The notes under the pieces: generated by a model | The model's input: the letters and a program-made list of their open reading frames with translations, nothing else | The model's database searches: none | Told to the model about the DNA's origin: nothing | In this document: positions 47,195 through 56,929 of the stretch, piece after piece | Layout of the letters: every line of letters starts with the position of its first letter | Position numbering within the stretch: the stretch's first letter is position 1 | Assembly (NCBI GenBank): GCA_029204225.1 | Contig: CM055106.1 | Span: forward strand, 43,871,003-43,935,002 | DNA: 64,000 nt | Direction: 5' to 3' | Source: Diphasiastrum complanatum | Lineage: Eukaryota > Streptophyta > Lycopodiopsida > Lycopodiales > Lycopodiaceae | Made by a program: the position numbers and the translations under genes

Positions 47195-47795
47195 TCAACA
47201 ATTTCCACCATGTCGCCTACATTTGGATTTCCACAAGGCTATTGCTCGCTCATATGGAAAATCTGTGATAGAATACGAAGTAGCAAATAATTGAAGACAT
47301 CACTCTAGATTATTGTCTAGTCTATTTCTAAGTTTGTCCTTCAAAAAGTTTAAAGTACTAAAGCATCTTTCATCTTCAATAGAACCCAAGATGAAAGTTT
47401 GACACAAACTGGCAAGTTTGAAATACTTTGGAATCCCTAGCTATAAAAAAAAACTTTTGTCAAGTAGCTTCCAAAGTCTCGTAGTTGACCCTGACTCCAT
47501 TACATTTTGCAAAATATTACTTTGTTCATGCTTTGTTTTTGCAAACAAAGAAGCTTGCTCATATGCTAGTTTGAAATCCAAAACTCCGGAATATGTAACT
47601 CCATCCATTTCCACAGAATGACCAAAGTGAGACTTCATGCATTTTAAATGGACTTCCATGAGTTTACGAGTATGTGATGGCAGTTGTCCTCACCAAAATT
47701 GTGGATATACAATACTAAATGCCTCTAATAGCTCTTCTTGAGAAAACCTATAAGTTATTTCCCTTGTGAGTTCATCGGATGTGCTACACAATTTT
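47195..47795 (-). pseudogene. hAT-type transposase C-terminal relic
   Basis: The minus-strand frame contains ILGSIEDERCFSTLNFLKDK followed by LRNRLDNNLE and, further on, FPYERAIALWKSK. This is the dimerisation region typical of hAT-family transposases and their zinc-finger MYM-like relatives, known for 'EDERCFS.L.FLK..LRN.L'. The longest open part is 47,659-47,441. In-frame stops at about 47,447, 47,303 and 47,690 show that it is dead. The catalytic N-terminal part and terminal inverted repeats were not found. Confidence 0.7.
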
Positions 47796-47864
47796 TTTCA
47801 AGCAAACTTTATTTTTTTTGAGGGCTTCCATTGTTACAGTGTGTGGATCTAACACATAACATAA

Positions 47865-48762
47865 AATTGTATTCTACGCACAAGATTGCAAGATATCATC
47901 ACTATAGTGCACCAATGGATAGATGAACCGAAGAGAAGTCATGTATAAGTATGAAATGAGAAATGAGATAAGAGAGATAATCATGTTCTCCCATGCTTGT
48001 ACACTATTTATAACAGGTCTATGCCCTATTTTGAATGTGGTTTCCCTCCATAGAAACTTCTAGATCCAAAACCCTACTCACAATATGGACTAGATTGTTG
48101 AATTTCACACGTGTGGACTGTCCACTACATGTACTTGTGATCTCCTAAGGTGTGTAGATGCACCAAGATCAAGACTAGATTGAGATTCAAGATCAATCTT
48201 GAATCCTATGGCAAAAACACATTACTACATGCATTCAATCACTTCCAACTCTCACTCACACGTGTGGGAAGTATTAAAAAAATAATCTAAGTAAAAACAA
48301 GCTGCTCTCCTCGGGTAGAGAGAGAAAATGCATCAAGAGCTCTCGGGTAGAGAGAGAAAGCTAGAAATCCAATAACTCACAAAATCCATAAAATCACCAA
48401 ATCAATTGACTTCAAAATGAGGAGTACAATGATACTAGTAGGTCCACGAGCTATCACTATGCTTAACTATGATTGGACCACATTTTGTCACCTCTTGATC
48501 CTATTGGATCATTGATCTATGCACCTCTTAATTCTATTGGACTATATTCAAGCACACCTCAATTTCCTATTGGATCTCACAAGGTTCCACCTCTATATCC
48601 TATTGGACCTCTTGGAATTCATCAGACAAAAACTTTACACTTGTCTACACTCTAATTAGCAAGTGTTTAGCCTCTTACTCTATTTTGGCTCAATAGTGGC
48701 ATTACAAGTGGAAATGCATAATTTGCCATCTATGCCAAATTTATTCCTATCAACATCCTACA
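47865..48762 (-). repeat. LTR of copia family D, probably solo
   Basis: On the minus strand it starts TGTAGGATGTTGATAGG at 48,762. The same LTR text recurs at the window start and, for its inner part (CCATGTATAAGCATGAAATGAG), at 19,400-19,452. No primer site or interior adjoins its low-coordinate end, so it looks like a solo LTR with an uncertain inner border. Confidence 0.6.
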
Positions 48763-49482
48763 CCTAGATGCTTGATGTAAAAAACATAAGACCCCTATAT
48801 CTAACATAGATAATTTTTTTCAATTCTTCACATAGATTCAATGTACCAATCATTCAAATTTGAATGGGTCCAAACTCACATACTTACTTTCCCTCAGTTT
48901 CCAAAAGTGGTAATTCAAAAACATTTAGACTAATATAACCTTGAAATATCTATCTCTAAGTCTAAAATGCAAATTGGCCTAAATTGCCAATTAACAAAAA
49001 TATGACTAAACTAGTTGATATTTCTCACGCGACCTAGAGAAGGTGTAAAGAATATCAAAATCACCCCAAAAAATCTTATGTTGGAGTAGGTTTTTTTAAT
49101 TTAGACATATATCCTTTAATAAGAAATCCATACACTAATTTATTACTTGCATCAAATTTCCAATCACAAGGACTCCCAATAAAGCCATGCAACAAACTTT
49201 GTATCTATGGAAAACTAAACAACATACATATAGAGTAAACAATTATCACTTTTAAATGAACTTGTAGTTGCCAAAACAATCTAAAATTCATGAAATTCAC
49301 TCATAGCCATGGTGATTTTTGGAAATACCTATCTCCTATCCTCAAAACAAAATGCTTCTATCTCCTAAAATTGAATTTACACCAGTTTATGACTATTTCT
49401 AGAAGAGAATATGAAAAACAAAATAATAGAATAGCAAACTGTGAAACGTTGATAATTTTCCAACAAAAATATTGAGAGCATT
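48763..49482. other. Unassigned AT-rich DNA
   Basis: Nothing recognised on either strand. Confidence 0.4.
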
Positions 49483-49926
49483 TTGCAGGCCCTTTTATGG
49501 AAAAGCTCGTCTCCTTTGATGAATGAAATGGAGATCCTGTTGTGGGACTCTCAGAGAGGAAATGCTCAATGTGACATGTTTCACAAACGTACCATTCAAC
49601 TAGCATTTTCAAAGTTTCATAGTGACTTTCTCTTCTTTGGTAAATCCAAGAACATAGGAAAACATTCTTTGGTAAACAAGACTTTCCACCAAAAATTTGA
49701 TGTTGATCTACTTGTTGCCACACCTAAAGTTAAGATTCTACGACGTAACATTTATGATCGAGTTCCTATTATGACTTGGAGTATTATGACTAAAATTCTC
49801 ACTCAATATTGCAAAAAGGTGACCAATCCTCGATTATTCAGGGCTATTTCCGAGTACATCTTGGCTTGCCGAGATCCCAATTGCTTCAACTTGTGTCTTA
49901 ACAGGTTGTATCATGAATTTCATTAG
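49483..49926 (+). CDS. Hypothetical 147-residue open frame
   Basis: Text includes IYDRVPIMTWSIMTKILTQY and FRAISEYILACRDPNCFNLC. I recognise no family. It lies 1 kb upstream of, and on the same strand as, the multi-segment relic at 50,990-52,618, and might be an upstream exon of it, but nothing in the sequence proves this. No promoter or start context was evaluated. It could equally be chance. Confidence 0.3.
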   Translation: MQALLWKSSSPLMNEMEILLWDSQRGNAQCDMFHKRTIQLAFSKFHSDFLFFGKSKNIGKHSLVNKTFHQKFDVDLLVATPKVKILRRNIYDRVPIMTWSIMTKILTQYCKKVTNPRLFRAISEYILACRDPNCFNLCLNRLYHEFH

Positions 49927-50533
49927 AAAAGTTAGTTGATGAAGCTGCACTTTTCTTCCTGAGCATATGTAAAAAAAGTACTTCTTTAGTTAGAGGCTGG
50001 TAGTCGAGTCTTCCATATAATAGCTAAACACTTATTAACGTTCTGGCTATAAAATTAGCCAAATCATCCCCTTTATATGTGATCCATATCCTATGTGTCA
50101 GATGATTTTCACGACTAAAAATACATTCTTTCATATTCTCAAAATATTTTGTATATTTTTCTTCCCATTTTATATATATCGACCATAGCAAGGGGTAATG
50201 GAAATCAACTAGCAACTCTATTTGACTTTTCTTTAAATGTTCTTAAACGTTCAGCACCTTATCATTGGATGTAGCAATAAACCTTAAATGATGAAGAGTT
50301 TTGAAAGTGCGATTGGAGTTATTTACAAAAGTTGATTGCTTTTGCATTAGAGGAGTTTCAAACTAGAAAAAGACCCTTTAAAAAATGCCACATAGGATGA
50401 GAAAAAAAGTCTAAATAATTAAAACAATCATGTTTATTTGTTTGCACACATCACTCCCAAAGCCTACACACAATGCTTTAACTAGCTCGTCTACAACTAT
50501 GGTTAAGCAAACCAACCGTTTTATGGTTGCGTA
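49927..50533. other. Unassigned DNA
   Basis: No feature recognised. Confidence 0.35.
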
Positions 50534-50851
50534 TTGTTTAACAAATATGATTTTGAATGTATAATCAAAATATGAGTGCAATTTTGATGTGAAAATCAAA
50601 ATATGAACACACCATCGCTATATTTGAATAAGGAGGGGATCACCATTACAGAAGCTCTCATCCAAAATTGGCTATCTTTTGTTTTGTTTAGCAAAAATTT
50701 TATAGATATGATCTTGAATGTGTATTCCCTCATGAAATCCAAATATGAGTGCCATCTTGTGGTGGAAATTAGAATATTAGCGACATATCCATATTTGAAT
50801 ATGGAAGGGATCACCATTATAGAAGCTTTCATCAGTAATGGGTTATCTTGC
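50534..50851 (+). repeat. ~155 bp tandem duplication
   Basis: Two adjacent diverged copies (about 50,534-50,681 and 50,685-50,851) share TATTTGAATA, GGGATCACCATTA(C/T)AGAAGC and AAATATGAGTGC. An 85-residue frame (50,603-50,857) spans both and ends at a good 5' splice-site match, CAG|GTAAGA (50,857). Confidence 0.6.
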
Positions 50852-50989
50852 ATCAGGTAAGAATATATTTGCATTCAAATATTTCATAGTATCTATATTC
50901 TCAATACTTTGAAGCTTTCCACTGGTTTTGTACTTTTTATAATGACGACTTTGTATCATCTTTCATTTGAACATTCCTATTAACTTCGT

Positions 50990-52618
50990 AGCTTTACGGA
51001 AAAGAGGAGTCAAAGGATCATCAATATTTCGTTGAGGACCTTCTATGTTATAGGATTGAAGGAAAGAAGAATTTGGATTTGTGGACAGATGGGTCTTTGT
51101 ATCTTGAAGATCCTAGTACCCTAAAAGAGACATATCAAACTGAAGGAAGATCGATTTTCTACAATGCATCAAATGATCTATTTGTGGATGTAAATCAGTT
51201 GCTAAGATATATGATTGTTTTTATGAAACCACGATGGAAAAGGTAAGTGGTAAAATAATCATCGTGCTTAAGTTAGATGAGTTAGAAATAGTTAAAGGGC
51301 AAAATGTGGAGAGGGTTAGTATAACTCTCATGAATGGGGCACTTGGACAATCGATCGATCAAGGAGATTTTAACTTCAGTGTCTAGTCAGGAAACGATAT
51401 ATGGTGGTTGGCAAATTTCCAGGTATCTTTGCTCATTCAATAATGAAATATGATTGAAGTTTTAAATCAAACTAACTAGCTATGTTGATTTTTCTGAATC
51501 TAATGGTACATTTCTATTGATAGGTTTTGAAAGAGGATCATGATATTTTATCATGGATATTCTGTGGAAAATCTTATCCTCAGATTGTCAAAGAGCATAT
51601 GGATGGTATACAGCTCAATGTACCTAGGAAAGGGGATTTCAATGTGGAGCGACATTTGGCAGGTAATTTGAAAACTTTGAAATGCATGTATAATGTTTCT
51701 CATGGAGCCACATCTAAGCATCCATGTATATACTGCATGAAACTGGCAAAAGATGTTACAAGAAGTACAAGTATAACAAGAAAAAATTTGGATCCAAACT
51801 AGAAACCTGTATTGCCTATTCCATTGAAAAATGTACACATTTGTACTCTTCATGCAGAGGTGAGGATAATAGAGAAACTTGTTTATCTTTAGATATTATT
51901 TGCTTGGAATACCAGGCTGCCAACATCATCATCAAAACAAGCCATCTCTAGATTAGAAGATGTTCATTCAAAAGTAGATGAAAATACAAAAAGATGAAAA
52001 ACTTTCAAGAAAGACTGTAAATTTTCCATGTAAGCCAAGCATAGGAGGAGCAAAAGCACGAAGATTTTTGTCAAACCACACAGGTAAAGAATCAAGTATT
52101 GCACACTCTATTTGAAAGGAGATCATTGCTGCAGCTTAGGATTTCGAGGTGAGAGGAGCAACTAGAATATAGAAAATTAATGTGTGGAAACAATTAGACA
52201 ATATGATTAAGATTCTAAGAAAAAATGAATTTATAAATACAGAGAAGCATATCATCCAACAGATTTGTGTGGAGTTTGTTGATGCCGTACCAAAAGCATG
52301 GGGGCCAGAGCACATCACACATTACATGCTCAGTTACTTTGAATAATCTTTAATTTCCTATCATTACTCATTTCAATTTTGCTTTTGCTATTTCTACATT
52401 TCACTATTATGCAGCACATACTCAGGGATCACACATCATTCTTTGCCAATACCTATAGGAGCATGAGCATTTGGTCATCACAAGGAATGGAGAAATCACA
52501 TTGGCAAGCACGAGCAACATTCCATCGAAACACCCAGCATGGGAGAACCAAACGAAAAAGGAAGCTACATTATGCAATTGTTTCAATGGTTTTAGGGTTT
52601 AGGGTGATAGAGAGCTAA
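50990..52618 (+). pseudogene. Multi-segment intron-bearing gene relic, unrecognised family
   Basis: Plus-strand coding-like segments follow one another. Segment 1, 50,994-51,240, holds GKKNLDLWTDGSLYLEDPST. Segment 2, about 51,233-51,422, holds KIIIVLKLDELEIVKGQNVE and ends IWWLANFQ. Segment 3, 51,524-51,889, holds VERHLAGNLKTLKCMYNVSH, then a C..C pair in KHPCIYCMK and VHICTLHAEVRIIEKLV. Segment 4 is about 52,008-52,343 (PSIGGAKARRFLSNHTG, EFVDAVPKAWGPEHITHY). Segment 5, 52,415-52,618, holds YRSMSIWSSQGMEKSHW and a basic tail. The 51,423-51,523 gap has GT...AG ends and keeps frame; 52,414 ends a second AG acceptor. Several in-frame stops make it a dead copy. It may be a domesticated or DNA-transposon-type gene. 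No function is claimed. Confidence 0.55.
51423..51523 (+). other. Predicted 101 bp GT-AG intron in the relic
   Basis: Donor CAG|GTATCT and acceptor TTGATAG|GTTTTG. The reading frame is phase 0 on both sides (LANFQ then VLKEDHD), which is unlikely for random sequence. Confidence 0.55.
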
Positions 52619-52639
52619 ACCGTGAAAGCTTGATAGAGA

Positions 52640-53328
52640 GCTAACAACAATACTTTCTGATTGTGAACGATCTGCTTGATGAGAGCGTAGGAAGCATCGT
52701 GTAATAACACTCAACTCCTTCACAATTCACAGTAACATTTTCAGATTTTGATCATTGATAAATAGATGTATGAACAACTGATTTATACTAAGTAATCATG
52801 TCTTCAAATGTGACTGCCAGTTGGCTGGAATCCGTTGGCATTCATCCAGTTCCTTCTCAGAAATTGATTGCTGATAAGCGATGACAATTGGCCATAAACA
52901 GTCTGTCTACATAAATGAACTAAAACTGTCACTCTGCAGAAAAAAACTGCCACAAGTGACAGTGTCACAAAAAGACGACAATGTCGATTTTTTGCGAACA
53001 ATGTGATAGTGTCGTAAAATCTCATTTCCTTAATATTGGGTTAGCCCCACACTTTCTTCAGAGTCATTTCCTTAACATTTGAGGCACTTTGAAAAATGCG
53101 AAAAACGCGACTCTGCATTTTTACTCGTAAATCCTGACAGGCGACACTGTCGGGATTGTAGAGAGAGAAAATATGACACTATTGTGAAACTCCGTGTATT
53201 TCTGCAGACTGTATAAAAAGACTTGTAATTCTACAGACTATATAATAACACGGAAAAATTCGCAGATTTGGATAAACAATGGACGAGGATTAAAACTGTC
53301 GATTAGTAAGAAGGAGAATAATCCAACA
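52640..53328 (-). repeat. 3' LTR of E4
   Basis: Starts TGTTGGATTATTCTCC at 53,328 on the minus strand, directly after a purine run AAGGAAGGG (53,337-53,329). It contains several GACACTGTC-type words like the E2 LTR. The low-coordinate end is uncertain. Confidence 0.65.
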
Positions 53329-56035
53329 CCCTTCCTTAATCTGAATCCTTGAATGCCTTGACCTTCAAACTTAGTTCAACACAAAATCTTCTGTGTGCTT
53401 CCAAGCTTAATGCTTCGGTGAAAATATCTACTGTCATATCTTGTGTTCTACAGTACTGCAAGTCTACCTCCCTGTTGAGAAATTTGCTTCTGACAAAGTG
53501 ATACTTCAGTTCAATGTGCTTACTCCTAGAATGAAACCTAGGGTTGGCTGATAAAGTAATGGCACTTTGATTATCACAAAATAATGTTGTCGGAGCATAT
53601 TGATTCAGATCGATATCTGAGAATAAGTTCTTCAACCAAATTACTTCCTTTGTAGCTTGAGAGGATGCGATATACTCTGATTTAGTGGAAGATAGAGCTA
53701 TCAAAGATTGCTTGCGACTGTTCCAGAAATGGGACCATTGTTGAGGAAGAATGTAAATTCGAAGGTGGATTTACGAGTGTCTACATCTCCTGCCCAACTT
53801 GCATCTGTGTAACCATTGAGTAGATTGAGTTTGTCATTGCCAATTGCTCCATAACAAATGCAAAAGTCTATAGTAGCTCGAAAATATCTCATGACTCTGA
53901 TAAGAGCCTTCCAATGTGTTACACCAAGGTTGGGCATATACTGACTGAGAGAGCTGATTGCACAAGCTATGTTTGGCCTGGTATAGATCATTGCATACAT
54001 AAGAGATATCATAATAGAATGGTAAAAATACTCACGCATCTGCTGCTTCTCATGAATTGCTTGAGGACACTGGTCCTTTGACAATTTGAGACCTGGTTCC
54101 ATTGGTGAGAGAGCTAACTTGTAATTAATTAGATTATATCTTACTAATATATTGAATATGTACCTCTGTTGAGTAATGTAGAGCAACTTCTATTTTTTAT
54201 CTCTGTGGATTTGTATACCAAGGCAGAAATGAGCTTCGCCCAAATCGGTCATGTCAAATTTGGAAGATAGCATTGTCTTGGCCTCTTTTATCAGATTGGT
54301 ACTATTGCTGAAAAGCAATGTATCATCCACATATAGAGTAATAATGATAAAAGATTGCTGCATTGCTTTGAAGTAAACATTATTATCTGAAGAGCTAGGT
54401 GTGTAGTCGTGATCAATAAGGAAAGTATTGATCCTTTGAAACCATGCTTGAGCATATTGCTTCAAGCCATAAAGTGCCTTATGGAGTTTACACACATGAT
54501 TATGTTTACCCTCGATAACATAACTTCGGGTTGCACCATGTAAATGTCTTCTTCAATAACTCCATTGAGATATGTTGTCTGTACACCCATTTGATGTATT
54601 TCCAAATCTGCTACAGTGGCAAATGATAGCAAAAGTCGAATAGAAGAATGCTTGACCACTGGACTGAAGGTCTCAGTGTAATCGACGTTGTATACTTGAG
54701 AAAATCCTCTGACGACAAGTCGTGCCTTTCTCTTGTTGATGATTCTATCTGTATTGTACTTGACTTTGAAAATACATTTGCAATCAATTATGTTTCTGCT
54801 AGTAGGCAATTCAACAATCGTCCATGTATGGTTCTTGATAAGAGATGAATACTCTTTATCTATAGCTTCTTTCCAAAGATCAAAATCTGGCTGACTGAGT
54901 GCCTCTTTGACAATCGTCAGCTCATGAACAAGGTAGGCTGCAGACTCGTCGATATACCTAATAAGTGCTCTACTAGCTCTTGATGATCTTCTGGGAAATA
55001 GAGGAAGTTGATCATTTTCATCATATTGTAGTTGCCGAAATGCAACATCATCATCTTCTGATTCGCCATTGATATGTTATTCATTGAGAGTAGATGAGCT
55101 CAGACCTTCAATGGGAATAGTTGATTGAGCAATTGGAAAGTTCATTATGTCAGGAGAATCTGACAGGTCGACTACATGGGCATTGCCTTTTCCTTTGAGG
55201 TCTTGAAACTGATCTTCGATGAAGATGACATCTCGGCTAGTGAATATCTTCGACTCAATGGGATCGAACAACTTATAGACTTGATCTGAAGTAGTGTAGC
55301 TGATGAAAATACATTTCATACTCTGGAAGTCGAGCTTCTTCTTGAGATCACGAGATGTGCAAAAGTAGTACATCCAAAATCTCGTAAGTTTGATAGAGAA
55401 GGTTTGGTACCTGTCCAAACTTTGAATGGTATTTTGTCTGAGAGACCTTTACTAGGACATTTGTTCTAGATATAGGTTGCTATTGAAACAATTTCAGTCC
55501 AAAAGGACTTCAAAAGTGTCGCATGTGATAGCATGCACTTTGTCGATTTGACTAAGGTTCTTATTTTCTCTCAGCAAGACCATTTGACTGAAGCAAATAG
55601 GAGGTAATTTATTGTTGCTCAATGCCGTTATTAAGAAAGTACTCCTTGAATTCGGTGGAGATGTATTCTCCCCGTTATCTGACCTTAGTGCTTTGATTCG
55701 TTTGCCAGTTTGATTTTCTGCATGCTCTTTGGATTGTCTGAACTTGTTGAAAGCTTTTGATTTCTGTTTAATGAAATAAATAGCTATTCTTCTGGAGAAT
55801 TCATCAATAAAGGTAATGAAATACTTTGCATCTAGCAGTGAAGGAGTTTGCATGGGTCCACATATATCTATATGAACAACATCTAACGGACCTTTTGTTG
55901 CATGCCTATGGTTTGATCTAAAAGGAATTCTAGTCTGCTTTCAGATGCAGCTATGACAGACATGGAGATTGATCTTACCAGAAGGATAGTTGAGATCAAG
56001 AACCATGGATTGTCTGGAAATGTCCAAGACAGATG
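52640..56035 (-). mobile_element. Ty1/copia element E4, 3' half (broken)
   Basis: On the minus strand: end of GAG-pre-integrase (about 56,030), integrase (55,853-55,494, DAKYFITFIDEFSRR, IKALRSDNG), integrase C-terminus (55,418-55,077), reverse transcriptase (54,809-54,190, with YVDDTLLFS), RNase H (to 53,336; MIALSSTKSEYIASSQATKE), polypurine tract and 3' LTR. It has no 5' half. Several breaks. The integrase resembles G, and the LTR resembles E2. Confidence 0.8.
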
Positions 56036-56927
56036 CAAAATTGGATCCATTTGTCCTTTTTTGAACTTTCAATCACCTCTTCGAAAGTCTGTGGTTCGCC
56101 ACTGAATCCATAGAACTCCTTTGATGTAGAAGTGGGGCTACCTGGCACATATCTTGTTGGCGCTCTTCGTGGTCTTGTCGACCTTCTAGGAGATCCTCCT
56201 GAACAGCTATGCCTTTGTCTTTGTTTGCTCTGCTTGGTCTGGAACCATCTCGGTTTACGGGAACTGCGGTAGTAGGCTGCCTCTCGAATCTTTCTTCTTC
56301 TGATTTGTCGTTCGAATGGGAGACGACTCAAAAATTTTCATTTTCGTGTTCATCTTCTGCTCCCTCTGTCACTTGCGGCACGTCATAGTACTGTCTCTCC
56401 AGAACTTTGTAGCTGACAGGATCGTCGTTGGCCATTGTCTTGCTCTCATCGAATCTGACATCCCTCACTGTTTTCACAGTGTTCATGTCTGGCATGTAGA
56501 TTTTGTAGTATGACGAATCATTGTCATAACCTACTAGAAATCCTTGCTCGGCTTTCTCATCAAGCTTCTTTTGAAGCTTATCAGGGATATGTGCATATGC
56601 TGCACAGCCAAAGATTTTGATGTGAGACAGGTGGGGCTTTCTACCCCACCATAGCTCATGTGGTGTCGTGTGAGGAACACCAGACTTGCCTGTTCGCTTC
56701 TGGATGTATGCGGCTATAGCTACTGCTTCAGCCCACAGTGCCCTTGGATCTTTAGAGTAGGCCATCATACATCTAGATGCTTCCACCAGGGTCCCGTTCT
56801 TTCGTTCAGCAACACCATTGTGCTACGATGTGTAGGCTGTAGTTCTTCTATGAATGATGCCATGATCATTGCAAAAGTTAGTGAAGCAATTCAAGATGTA
56901 TTCGCCACCTCGATCGGTCCTGTTTGA
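56036..56927 (-). mobile_element. Ty1/copia fragment B3 (broken)
   Basis: The minus-strand frame at 56,786-56,328 reads from the integrase C-terminus (ASRCMMAYSKDPRALWAEA) through the copia-specific spacer (HIKIFGCAAYAHIPDKL, RDVRFDESK), followed by the start of the reverse transcriptase linker to about 56,040. It overlaps B1 at the integrase end, with close similarity over 56,660-56,927 versus 15,310-15,580. Bordered on both sides by family E pieces. Confidence 0.8.
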
Positions 56928-56929
56928 CA

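Noticed and set aside
52589-52604. TTTTAGGGTTTAGGG, a possible interstitial telomere repeat
   Set aside because: Only about two TTTAGGG units, and they fall inside coding-like text of the relic; chance is the simpler explanation.
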